A stretch of 64,000 nt of DNA from the NCBI GenBank assembly GCA_037074765.1, contig JBAMDO010000149.1, forward strand, positions 310,001 to 374,000, given 5' to 3'. Both the position numbers and the translations under genes were made by a program. The stretch comes from Mansonella perstans (Eukaryota; Nematoda; Chromadorea; Rhabditida; Onchocercidae). Positions 49,971 to 62,587 of this stretch are shown here, piece by piece (the first letter of the stretch is position 1; every line of letters starts with the position of its first letter). The notes under the pieces are model-generated. The model was not told where the DNA came from. It did not search any database and saw only the letters and a list, made by a program, of their open reading frames with translations.

Positions 49971-52047
49971 GCGAAACTCATAACAAGCTTATGTAGCACA
50001 AAATGTTAGCTGATGTTCATGCTTTATTCAACATACCATGCAAGAAGGTACCGTGAACCTTCCCATGAATATCTTAATGAAAATATGTCAAAACCCCCGA
50101 CTTCCCAACACTGTAAAACCCACCGAAGAAAAATCACAAGTAATGTATAATGTACACTCCTCGGACAATCAAATTTAAATTTAAAATGACAAGTTTTCGT
50201 GGTGGGACCGGACCGCACAATTATTTGTCACTGATAGTGAAAGAAGTAGTAATAGTGAGGCTTGGTCAATATGGTATGGATATTTTCCTTTATGTAACTT
50301 CCCTATCATTAAGTAATTAGGAAATATTTTCTGATTCTCAAACGTTTCCTTCAAACGTTTCTTTATGGACAGACACGTAGATTATACGGAAAAACAGAAG
50401 GTCCACGTTTTAGAGGCTTTCCTGAAAATTTCGTGGTATACTTCATTTCATGGTAAAGTTTTCCACCGATTTGCTTGCAGTTTTTTCGTGCCTTTGTTAA
50501 AAGTATTCCGAAAATAAGTTTCATCAATCACGTTTATTTGCTCTCGTAAGAAAGACTTCAATTGAGAAATACTTTTTGTTAGATTTATTGAGAAATATGA
50601 CCGTAGGGCCTGATTTGGTTAATAGATCGTGTGTTTTGAATGTTTGTATGGAAATACGCATCTTACTGATGTCTTACTTGACAACATGATGCCAAGTGTT
50701 GAGCGTACATTAAGTTTGTTTTAGTAGTGCCGAATTTTCTAGCAAAAAAACTTTCTACACTGTAATCACTAATATGTTATGGTAATTAATCGTCCTACCA
50801 TCAGTCATAATTTGTAGTTATGAATTGATTCTTTCATTTCAAAAGAAATTTCATCGAACATTCAGTTGATATATTTTTCATGACATTTTTACTTTGTAGC
50901 ATATACAGAGTAGTGAAAACTAAGAATAGTAAAACATTTCTTTGAATGACAACTAACAATGACAGCATCAAATATGAAAACCATTTATAGAAATAAAGTC
51001 TAATGGAATATAATGGAAATTTTCGAAGCTACTCAAATCGGTCCTTAAATATTTCAAAAAATAAAGGTCATACGGATTATCTGAATCATCAGCTCAAATT
51101 TTGTGGATTCAGATGCAGTCTTCAAATTTTACCGAAAAACTAAATCAGTTTCAAATATCATTGTTTTCATTAAAACAAGATATTTTCATCATATGTTTAA
51201 TTAAAATGTTAAATAAAAATGTAGTTTTTCAAATTTTCGGACGAATTTTAATAACTAAATATGAAGTGAAATTTAACCGTGGTTCGGACTTATTGGCAGA
51301 GGTGCGCACAAATATAAAACATTAAAGAGTCGAGATCGAGACCTACAGATTTTTTTATAACTGCAAATATAGAATGAGAATATGGCATACCCTTTGAAAT
51401 ACGGTTTGGACTGGAAATCAAAAATTATACCTACAGCTTGTTTGAACAAATATTTATAATATATAACCTGTTTTATATTTTTATAATCTGCCTAATTTTA
51501 CCATTAAAAATTTGAAAACTTTCGGGTCCATTTATACGAGTAATCAATATTAGATATTACAATAATAAATGCAATATTGTGGTACCCAAACAGATACTGA
51601 TTATAAATGTTAATTTTATGATGACCGTCTGTGAACAATTATTTTATAAGGAATTTTACTGATTTCTTTAACTGGTAATGGTCTTCTATACGATTTTTTT
51701 CCGTTCATTATATTGATTTCTGCCGAATCTTACGTCAATTGTATTTCCATGAAATTTTTGGGTAATTAAATTTTTTTTCGAAATCTCTATTTTCTAAGGC
51801 AACCCAGAATTTTAACACATGTTGATTTTTTCTCATATATTTGGATTATCGAAATCCAAATTGGGAATTAGAAAAGAAATGCAGTGCTGAATTACCAAAA
51901 TTTAAAAATAGATGCGGTTTTAAACAACTTTTTCAACTGTCTCATTTCTATTTAAAATAAATATCTTCAGCTGAAAAGACAATCTAATGATGAATACAAA
52001 ATCGTACAAAATATCTTGTAAGCAAATTTCTAGTCAATTTATTACAG
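49971..52047. other. Intergenic region, no supported complete gene
   Basis: A few short plus-strand possibilities exist (MDRHVDYTEKQKVHVLEAF from about 50366; the frame 51101-51325), but none has matching splice phases. These might be upstream exons of the terminal exon at 52048. Confidence 0.35.
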
Positions 52048-52113
52048 GAAAAAGAAGAGGCGGAAAATAAGGCAGCATCACAAAAGGCAGAAGAGTATGG
52101 AAGTGAATTTTGA
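52048..52113 (+). other. Candidate terminal exon
   Basis: A TTTATTACAG acceptor precedes 21 codons rich in Glu, Lys and Ala (EKEEAENKAASQKAEEYGS), then F and TGA. The bias away from AT-only codons suggests coding. Upstream exons are not identified and the product is unknown. Confidence 0.35.
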
Positions 52114-52651
52114 CAAATAACAACATGCATATTAGATATTAAAGGCAAAAATTAAAACAAGGCAGTTTTAATAAGATTATTGACGAGGTGATAAGAAGGT
52201 GTGCTAAGCAGTGATATGTTCTTATTGGCGGGAAGATTAGAAATTGTTTATTTAGACCAGATATCTCTGTTTTTTGCGATTTGATAGATTGCTTCATATT
52301 CAAGTGGGTTTCCGTCTCTTCTTCATATCCAATTTTGTCCTCAATATACTGAAAGTATTAATTTTCATTTCTTTATCTTTATTTCATATATTTACAAGTT
52401 CTGCTGCAAAACGTTCATCTTAGAAGTGAAGTGACGAGATCGTCGCACCATTGCAACGACATTGCCACACCACTGCATTAAATTGTTTTTAAAAATAACA
52501 TTCATTCTCAATAATAATAACATCATTTCAGTCATTACGGCTTAATATACAACAAAACTTCGTGTCGGGAGATTTTCAAATTTCTGAAAACAGCTACACT
52601 TAGCTAATGTTCAATTTATTAAGTTGTTTAAAGATATTTCTGAAAATGATT

Positions 52652-55600
52652 TTACTGATTAATTGATGATCGTGACGGGGCATTTTCTCGGCTACAAATG
52701 CCATCAGCAATTAACTGTTCTCGAATTTCTGCCTGTCGACTCATACCCAACCGCATTCTGTAATCCCGAATGGCGGTAACTAATGGTGATTCGGTTCGGC
52801 CTTCTTTAGCATCTTTTGGCTTTACTGATCCTGTCGTTCTGTACCTAGAAAAGAAAACAATAGAAAAAATTCCCAAAGGAAAAGAAAAAAAATTTATTTG
52901 GCTTTTGAAGTTTAAAAATTATAGAGGATTAGAAGTGATTATGACCTAATAACTCAGCTAGGCTTATTATTTCACATTTGATTTCATCAAGTTATAGAGC
53001 AATTAAAACAATAAGAAGCACCGATTTAAAATTTTCGATACACAGCTGTGTGTAATACAAAGTCGTTTCGATATATCACAAATTTTCCATCCACTCTTGT
53101 ATAGACTAACAATTTGTTCTCGTTCGCTCATCGATAAGGGTAATCCAGGACTATAAATACGGCCTAGTTGGTTTGTTCCTGCAATTACATTGTGTCATGC
53201 AAATTTTCAAATTTGATATTTTCGGATTGCTAACAGTGAAAAATTTCTTACTGTAATTAAAATTCCGATACTCAGTTACCTCTCACTGTTTTTGATGCAG
53301 AAAGTCCTTTATGATAAAGGTAATCTAGGAATGAAACCTATACCTTTACTTTCAAATTGCACAAAAAAAAGGATTTAGAAAGATTAGACTTAATATGAGC
53401 GAGTACCTGAACTACGGCTAGGACATGAACTGGTAGATTCTCGACGTAGTTCTGATTCACTAGATGATCGGTAATCATTTGATTCCGATGATGTCGAAGA
53501 AGGTGGACTGTCAGCGAAACAGCCAGCATCGGAGAGATCATCCGGTGACGAAAATGAATCTCGGCCACCAAATGCTAAATCATCGATTGGTGGTAAACGC
53601 TCCAAATGTCGATTGCTTTTTTTTTCTTCACCCTGCAAAATGGATCATATCTCTAATCAACGGAGAACTTTAACCAATTCGTTCCTTCGTCAGTTCAGTT
53701 TTAGCATCCACCCATCCATTTTCGCCTACTTATACAAGCACTAATTCATTCGCTGATTTGCTTTCCATTTTCTTCAGTCACCGATTTATTTGCTTTGTTT
53801 ACCATTTGCTTATTCATTTACCAATCTTGCACTCCGCTGCTTATTTTCACTTCCATTATTTTACTGTTAATTTGATGAACAACTTTTTTCTTGCCGATTT
53901 TTCAGCAGTGATATTCGATTACTTTGATTGCATTTTAAAAGTTATAAGAAAATAAAATTAAATGATTATTTTTTCTAATTTCTTTTTATCATTCAATAGT
54001 CTTCGCTTATTTTGTTAATACTTAATGGATTATTTTCAATTTCATTATCTCACTTTGAAACTTCGGAAATTCTTTTTTCAAAAAATTATTTCTTTCAGCT
54101 GTGATGTTATTATAAAAGGTCATTTTAAAACAACAAACACGCGAACAAAGAAGGAAAACAAATCGTTGAAAATACAATGCCGGAACGACCGCAGAAATTT
54201 GAACCAATGAACAGTTCCTCCAACACCAGTAAAATTTAAAACTTATCAACAGTATTCTTGATCGGATAACATAACAATTTAAACGAATATTTGATATATT
54301 CAAAATAGATTGATACAGACCATTTTCAAAACGATAGATATTTTTCGAATATTGAGTACTTTTCGATTTTTTCACAATTTTTAGACTTTAATGATAATTT
54401 AAAGCTCTGAATCATTTATTTCACTGCTATATGACCTGGATGTAAATTGTTAAGTAATAAATAAGTTATGCAACGAAATCCACGCGTTGTTATAAAATTC
54501 TTTCAGTGCAAGACGGTCAATTACTTATGTTGTCCACTTTGACCAATGATTAGCTTGTTGCATTTATTCATGCTCAATGGACATGTTTCAGGAGTATAAA
54601 GCAATCGAGGTTGAATTCAACTAAACTTTAAGTGCTTTCCTTATTTAGATGAAATTATTTTTGGTTTACTTAATTATCTCTTTTTTCTTGAAATTTCTAT
54701 TTATTCGAAAATCATAAACAAACAATTCACTTTATTTGACGCGTGAAGATTAAAAAAGCGATGATAAACAAACAAACATATTTATATAACATTATGGTTA
54801 TCTATCGAAACTACTATCGATGGTACTAATTTTGTAATCTTTTGCAAAATAGAAAAAAAAAATAAAATAAAATGAGAATTGATGATAGACACGAGGGAAT
54901 AGATTCTTTTACACTTTAAATGGTATGAAAAAAAAAAAAAAAGAATAAAATGAATGGATAAGGGCGGGACAGGACAGTGATGACAGTAAAGGTAAGACAA
55001 ATGACATAAAAAAAATTGGCTGTCTCATTGATGACTAACTGATGAAGTGCAAGAGTTACACTTTTTATGATAGCAATTGTCTATTTGCAATTCACATCAC
55101 CTCCAACAAGAATTTCTCCTCCAATTTCTGTCATTTTTTTAACAATTTAAAAAAAGAAGGACTCGATTACAGCTGAGTCGCAATTTGCATTCAAATACAA
55201 TGCACACAATATTTGTGTAGCAAATTTTAAGTTTTAGTGATCTTAAACTTTCTTAATCTACTCATTAACTTATCGATGCTTTCTAAGTTTCTGCACTATC
55301 ATAAGTATGACCTTCGATCTCATAATTTCATCCAACCGTTGGACTTCCAAACATTGATTTCTTGCAAACATTCAGAACAAATACACTAATAAGCTAAAAA
55401 ACTTTGGTGTATGCTTAATTTGTTAATCATTTCTTAATTTTTTTCGCACAACTGTTACTTTGTTTATTTAATTATTTATTTATCCTGTTAATTTATTCAA
55501 GTGTTTATTTACCTGTTCTTTTACTGAACTGCATTACTAGTTCTATACTGTCTGTTCTTATTGTTCGCCTCATTTTTTATTGACTTTTTCGGCCTTTTTA

Positions 55601-55871
55601 ACCTCTTTCTCATTGACAAACAATAATATCTTGTTATTTCATTTTTGTTTTCGACAATTCCACTTTGATTTTTCATGAAATCCCCTCAGCTTTTCTCATT
55701 CTCTTTTATAAGTATCAAAATAGGAATAATAAAGTAGCAATGAAGAATTTTTGAGAAAAATGAAGAAATTGATGAACTAACATAAAGCCAAGCATAGAAA
55801 TCTCGTTCAAGTGTTTCAGGTGTTGATATATCAATCACGAAATTCTTTTCGCCAATCACATCTGTCATCAT
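52652..55871 (-). CDS. Paired-domain (Pax) transcription factor, no homeodomain seen
   Basis: Four exons: 55871-55782 (start MMTDVIGEKNFVID), 53632-53407, 53178-53022, 52844-52652 (666 nt, 221 aa). The second exon encodes an acidic, Ser-rich stretch (SSTSSESNDYRSSSESE). From about residue 106 a paired domain begins: GTNQLGR, ICDISKRLCITHSCVSKILN (PAI half), then RYRTTGSVKPKDAKEGR and AEIREQLIADGICSREN, SRSSINQ (RED half). Both DNA-binding halves are present, but the sequence diverges from canonical Pax2/5/8 and Pax6 (for example SPGLPLS for NGRPLPD). The frame hits TAA right after SSINQ. However, AATCA|GTAAAA there is also a valid donor, so the transcript may continue (a candidate acceptor TTTTCAG lies near 52585). 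Upstream coding or 5' exons above 55877 are possible. Confidence 0.85.
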
Positions 55872-55877
55872 GTTTTC

Positions 55878-58152
55878 CTGTAATAGTAAAAGTAAGAATT
55901 TTTTTTAAAAGAGATGTGATTTTATTTCGCAATATTATACGGACGACAATAAACTGTAAAGTGATGTGTATTCCAAAATTTTGATTAACATCATTAATAT
56001 TTTAAAGAGGTTTAATATGAGCTCATTAACAGTGCCATAACTTTCGTCCAATTAATTATTCAACATTTCAAAGATAGATCTTTATTAGAGAATATCTTGT
56101 TTCATTTTACTACTTTCTTGTTAATTTAAAAAATTGTTTGAAGATCAGAGAAGAATACAAGATAACTGCAGTTTCTAGTTTTCAATTGATAAATATTTTT
56201 CAAACGACAAGGATAAACGCTATAAGCAATGTGACGAAGTAAGTGAAGCAATAATGACTGTTTACATTTTTTATATAATATTCAGAAGTAATAAAGTCGT
56301 GGCTATGATAATTTCTGCAAAATTTATACAAATTCCATAAACATAGATCAAGAATCATCAAAAATTTCGAAAAGAAGTTTGTGAGACATAATTAAACGGC
56401 AGAAATTTAAAATTTTTTATTTACACAAATAAATGGATCATATAAATTATACTAAGAAATCTTCGAAAATAACAGTGTATTTACGGTAGAAATGGGGAGC
56501 TGAACTTTTCAATGAAATTAAAAGTATAATCAGCGATAGTTTGTCACAAAGAATGTGTTAAAAAATTCAATAAAGAATTAACTAAAAATAAGCAAATTAA
56601 TTCAATACAGCTCTAACTTTAATGAGCGGATGCTCAATTGTTGATCTTATGAATTTTCTTATATTCTTCGATTTAATTAGAAGTATACGAGCGTTAATAT
56701 TATTGAGGATTTGTCGTTTTGATCAAAATAAACAGTAACCATTGACATTCCATCTCATATATTACACTATTTATTCCGTCCTCATTGATCCAAAGTAAAT
56801 TTAAATCTCAGCAACATCAATATCATCCTGATGAGAACTTAATAAATCTTTATACACATAACTGATTAAGTAAATAATTCAATCTTATTAAATGGTCCAA
56901 GTTACATGCACCAGTAGAAGTAGAAGTGAGTATTCCACCCATCATTTCATCAAACCAAACAATTTCTTAATAATATATAAAAGCATAAAAAGCCACCAAC
57001 GGCATTTCCAGAATTTTTTAGAATGATGAAGCTTGTTGCCACTGCCATTACACCGTTAACGATTATGGCAATCACTTTTTCTACCTATGCTAAACTTCTC
57101 CTTCTCTTCTACCTTTCCTAAACTTCGTTTCTCTCCCTCCCCCATTTTTTCCATACCTGCTCCTATGCAGTCAAAAGATTTCAAAAAAGTGAAAAAAAAC
57201 AAATGTCATCGCGGTAACAAATTTGTTGATAGACAAGAAAGGTATTTGTAGGAAGGAAATCAAATCATTCAACAGTAACATTACTGGTTGTATTACTACT
57301 TGTTGTTTAAAAAATATTTGCTGATGTATGAATACCCTAAATTGATTCTCTTCATCTGGAAATTCAAGAGGAAGATAGCGGGAAAGGAATGGGAGAAATG
57401 AAGAATGGAAAATTTATAACAGCAGTGGCAGCAACAGCAATGATAACGATAACTGTCGTGAAATTTTTCTTTCTTTAATTTAATGAAATTTGAGAAAAAC
57501 TACTTTACCTGGTCCGACATTTTTCATAACATCTCAAGTATCAAAAAGAAAAAAAGAGAAAAAAGTAGAAAGTAAAAGCGATCGCTGCCTTCCACGTATA
57601 ATTATCTAATTGTTATTGTGATGTTTATAAATGCAATGTCATTCTGAATGAAGAAAAAGCACATAAAATAAGAAAATTTGGAGAAAGATAGCTTTAAATA
57701 TATTGATCAGAACTGAAGGAAACAAAGATGTTTCCTTTGTTTGGACAGTGTCCTTCATATCATTTTTTTGTTGCTAAATGACAACTAGTAATCATTTAAT
57801 TTTGAAACTGCGTCTTAATTTCAACTTTTTAGTAATTCGGCAAGTTATTAGAAGCTACAGACTTTTCTTGATGACTACTGCTGTTAGTAAAGATGATCAC
57901 GAGTGAATCATGAAGTTCTAGAAATAATCGGAAATTCTAAAAGAGCCTGTTTTGAAATCCTCATTTACTATTAGATTTACTTTTAGTAATTTTTAGCACT
58001 AAAAATTTTCTTAGGTAATTCAAGCAAATGTATAAAATACCATATGCGCACTGCTGTTCGTATTTGCAGAAATGTCACTGTGCTAGTCAATCGTGGTCAT
58101 TTACAACCATAACTTTTAATGAGCACAAATTCTGAGTGGAATTTTTACTGCA
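55878..58152. other. Gene-poor stretch upstream of the Pax gene
   Basis: AT-rich noncoding DNA with a C/T-rich tract near 57085-57150 (CTCCTTCTCTTCTACC...CTCCCTCCCCC). A 32-codon hydrophobic frame from about 57023 (+) has no support. Confidence 0.4.
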
Positions 58153-58473
58153 TCATTTAATTTTTAGTTGAATTAGCGGAAAATTAAATAATTTTAACGA
58201 TTCAGTGATGAGTTTAATAATTGATAATACTGTTGTAGGCAACAGAGAAATGATGAAATCGTTGAATAAAAAATAAAATACTTGAAATAAATACAGCCAT
58301 ACAATGATAGTCGAATAAGAAAATAAATCAAACGAATGCCAATAACAATAATCCTTTATTGTCAAAGATAAACGAAATAGTTCTGATTTAATTCCAACAC
58401 CAGCAACGACGACTAGTTCCGGTTCCATCTTTTCTTTTAACTGAGAGCACTGACAGCAACATTTTTGAATCAT
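58153..58473 (-). other. Possible first exon or small ORF
   Basis: A 106-codon frame beginning MIQKCCCQCSQLKEKMEPE, then VVVAGVGIKSELF, with a hydrophobic segment later. Only the first about 35 codons look coding; the rest is Phe/Leu/Ile-rich as in translated AT-rich DNA. No donor is confirmed. Confidence 0.25.
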
Positions 58474-61030
58474 GGACCTAAAAACTTACAATCATTAATT
58501 TTTGTCGTCATCAATAATATTGTTCTCATCAAACTGTTGTTTTCATATATTTGAAGCTGCAGGTTTTGAAATCTCACCAATTAACAATGGCAATAATAAT
58601 TAATTTCATAAGGTTTGATAAGGTACTGTAAGAATCTATTGACAGTTATTACTACTGACAATTCTTTAACCATAAAGATTTATTCTGAGAAAGCAAGGAT
58701 ACTTAACCGCTCAGCTTAGCTTCAAATTGATTGCTCTTATTATAATTTAATCATCATGATTCTTGTGCGATTTCATTCTCAAGAGATAACATTCACCCAA
58801 CACTCTCTAGAAGACCTGCAATGTTGCAGCAATAATTAATCACATTAGTCAACCCTAACTAGAAAAAAGTTTGAATCCTTCAATAAACTGCTATTGTTGG
58901 AAAAAAGAAAAAATTTAAATATCCACAGATATTAATATACCGGAAATTCTCATCCCGAACATTTAAAACATACTGTTTCTACGAAAATTCAAAATCTATA
59001 AGTGACACAGAATACAATGAAAATTATTCAGATGTACTTTTGAGTATTTTGCAGATAATAAAAGATAGATATTACAAGCAAATAAATGATACATAACAGA
59101 ATCGAACAGGGGAAGAAGCAAAAAACTATTTTCTATAAAAAAGAAATTAGGGATATATTAATTAAGTAATTGGTGTTGACAAATTTTTGTTGTTTTCTAA
59201 AAAACCCCAAAAAAGGATAAACGGGCATTCTTTTTTCTTTTGAACAGGTTGACAAACTCCTGCTATTACAACAACAATGACAAGACCATTATTAATTGGA
59301 ATTTAATCGGGTTAACAATAAGTCACAAATGCTTTCTGCCTATTTGGTAAGAAACAACTCTGTCAAAATAGAAAAAAAGTGGAAATCATTAGTTGAATCT
59401 TACGCATACTTTTCTTCACAAAAAAGAGGCTTTGTATTGCTTTGCACTCACAAACAAATTTATATTTGAGGCTGGATCATTATTTATTGATGAATTTTAG
59501 AGCAACACGAAACAATTAACTCATGTAGTTAATGATAGCGAATTAAAATAAACAATCTGATTCAACGAAATAATCAGTAAATTTCATGACAGTAGCTTAG
59601 AAGATATGTCACTGAAAATACAGACTTTCTCTATATATTCATTTTTTTTTAAATTTTCATTATCTCATTAAAATTAAAACTCTTGCTGAAAATTCTGGTA
59701 TGAATTAAGTATTGAAATTGTATTTCGATTGCTTTATGGGAGGGTATCATTTGATAATGAACAAAAAAATTGGAATTTGAATTGAGGAAGAGAAGGGGCA
59801 AAAAAGATTATCGAGAAATGTTGATAAGTAATCATGAGCAATGATATTAGATGACAAAATGAATTTTTGGAAATCAGTGATCTGACTGGAAATGAAAAAA
59901 ACCAGACAACATTTAATTAAAGTAGACAGAGAACCAGGTTGCCTGAGTACGGGTAATAACCTAGAGGACCGAACATGAAGCAAGATAGCTGCACTTATCT
60001 CAGTAAATCTCAGCCTAATTAATATTTCAGGCTTGGGTTTAATGAGGTTAAATGAAAAGAAATGGACAGAGACAGGAAAACTTTCGAGAGTTCTCAGTCA
60101 GCTGTGTTTAGGGATGTATGATACAGGATGTTGATAGTTAAGGTGATTAAATATGATAAAATAAGACAGGCACCTCTTATAAGGGCAAGTGGCGGAAGAG
60201 AAGAGAGATTTAAGGAGGATAACTTATAACTGGTTCTTGTCTCTCCTGTTCATCATGCCCACTTCCACTTCATGCTATATACCTAATTAATATATTCCTT
60301 ATGATTCATTTCGTCAACTATGACAGGAGAAAATAGTTACCGTTAATTTATAAGTAAGTTTAGCAAGCAAAATATAATAATGATTTCAAAACTGTGATTG
60401 ATTAATTAATGGGCAATAAAACAAAAGAAATTCATAAATATTGATCTAATAATTTTGTTGTGGCAAGGAATTGTAAATATTTGGAGAATGTTGAAGTTTT
60501 ATGAGATATTGTGGTCATAAGTTTTCACTAAGTTGAGAAATGTAATATAATAACAAACAAGTACCCGAATCGTTCTAACCTTTATGGATCAATAGAAACT
60601 TCAACGATTCATCGCAAACATTTAGCAGGATGTGTTTGAACCAATTTCAATGCAGATCATTATTTTTATTCGTTGTTATCAACATTTTTCTATACTATTA
60701 AGGTAAGAGTATAAGAAAGCAATTCAAATTTTTTAGAATGCTCGTGGCTGACAAACAATATGAACGACGTTCGATTAAATCTACAAAATTAATGTTTTTG
60801 TTTTACATCAAGAAGTATCACCAAAAAGCAAAAATTTTTTAATAAATGTTTTTCGACAACGCATACATCACTTGACTACTAACTGACAAATTGGAACTAA
60901 TGTTCACTGTACAGGAAAATATAAGGAAATATTCCTTAATATTCCACTTCTTCTTCATTTATGAAGAAGTATTCCTTCAAACGATCTGATGTTTCGTGAG
61001 AAGGACAAATGGACGAGCCTCACATAGTTA
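58474..61030. other. Stretch without a supported gene
   Basis: Low-complexity AT-rich sequence. No ORF with splice support and no RNA gene recognised. Confidence 0.45.
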
Positions 61031-61144
61031 TTATAGTTCATTGAACAGATCAAATAAACGATCAATAATGAGGGTTGGATTTCTACGCATATCCCCTTTG
61101 AATTCATACTTAAACCGTGGCACAGACGTAGGTAGCATTTCAAT
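61031..61144 (-). other. Candidate terminal exon of a minus-strand gene
   Basis: After a TAATAATTAG acceptor, 37 codons read IEMLPTSVPRFKYEFKGDMR, then RNPTLIIDRLFDLFNEL and TAA, with balanced composition and few Phe/Lys runs. This is clearly more protein-like than its surroundings. Upstream exons were not found and the family is unknown. Confidence 0.45.
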
Positions 61145-61670
61145 CTAATTATTAATTAAATATCACAAAAACAAGCCAATTTAAAAACTATAACAATTAT
61201 GTACAGCGATTTATTATTCTCTTATTTCTGTTAGAACGTCCATCGGAACATGTCTCTCTTTTTCTGTCTCTCCTATAAATTTTGCACGATTCCAACCCTT
61301 TCTGCAGATGGTTACGCTTTTTCAGGTGAATCACAAGCTTGTACAGTATTATACTAATTGTTAAGGCTTCAACTGATGTCAAGGATTCGTAATTTCTGAT
61401 ACAAAAATGAAAAAAATCATGAATTAACAATCTTCAAAAAATTAAACGGCTAAGCTCTAATGTTGTGTATTACAAATTATGATGACTTTGCTATTTTGTC
61501 ATTTTTATCATATGATTCATTACGCTATTAAAATTTACCAAACTTCCTTCATTATTTGCTCTGGACAATTAAATAATTAGCTCTCGTTACCATTTCTAAA
61601 CTCATTTGCAAGCAGTAGAATAAACGAATCATTCTTTAACAAATTTTTTGTTCATATTTTCTTATTTCAG

Positions 61671-61732
61671 GAAGTGGAAAATAACATCTGATCAATTATT
61701 GTGTCTAAATGAAATTGACAAGAGCAAGATAG
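61671..61732 (+). other. Candidate internal exon
   Basis: A 62-nt block is bounded by TTATTTCAG and GGTAAGTTA, both near-perfect splice sites. One frame is open: KWKITSDQLLCLNEIDKSKI. It could be an internal exon of a plus-strand gene extending past the right edge, or a noncoding exon. Confidence 0.35.
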
Positions 61733-62461
61733 GTAAGTTATAATTTTTTAGATCGAGGAAGAAACACGAAAGCAAATGAACTATATTTAAAAATAACATT
61801 CACTATTTTTAACAAGAAAGATCGTAAAAATCACTGTGATATTATTATTTCTCAAATTTAACCTTATGACAATATTTTCATCCCCTAACTAAGCTAATAT
61901 AATAACTTGCATATTGTATCTGACTTTCTACAATGTTATGTCATTTGGCCTTCTTGAAAAAAATTTAAAGATTCAATCATCAATTGCTTCGTTAAATTCA
62001 TCTGCTAAGACTTATTGTATCGATAATTATACAGTCATATAGAAGCACCTTCGTGGATTGAAATTATACTTTGATATTCAGTCGTTATTAGTCCAAAACT
62101 TCAATGTGTTTTATCACGAGAAAATTCAATTTTACGAAGAAATAGTAAGAAATAATTCAGATTCTTGGTTCAAAAAAAGAAAACGTGATCCTATATTTTT
62201 CTATATTTGAATATTTCAACTTACTCATAGGAAAAAATGTATGCTTGGAATAAAATAAAAGGACTGCGAAAATTTTCGAAAACGCATGCATGACAAATTT
62301 TAATATGAATTTGAATTGACGAAAATGAAATAAAGTCAACGAAAGAAAATTTCATGGAGTAGTTATTCCCTTGTTGAATGAACTAAATAAATGTGGAAAT
62401 TAGATCTCAATTATTAATGAATCGAATTCTGCGTCTGAATTGCCGGAGATCCGGTAGCAAC

Positions 62462-62587
62462 CTATCGTTTCCTTTTTCTACCGATTGCTCTACCCGCATC
62501 ATCGAGAAATGAACCGAACTTATCTTCCGCAGTTTTGCTGTCTGCAGTGGAAAAAGACATATCTTGTTTTGCCGCTTTTGCTATCAT
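62462..62587 (-). other. Candidate terminal exon or small basic-tailed ORF
   Basis: From ATG at 62587 the frame reads MIAKAAKQDMSFSTADSK, TAEDKFGSFLDDAGRAIGRK, RKR, stop TAG. An AATAGCAG acceptor-like site lies immediately upstream, so the ATG may be internal to an exon. The RKRKR end resembles a nuclear-localisation or basic-cleavage motif. The local G+C is raised. The family is not recognised. Confidence 0.45.

Noticed and set aside
57023..57121. 32-codon hydrophobic peptide frame (+)
   Set aside because: Too short, no splice or conservation evidence; hydrophobicity comes from a pyrimidine-rich tract.
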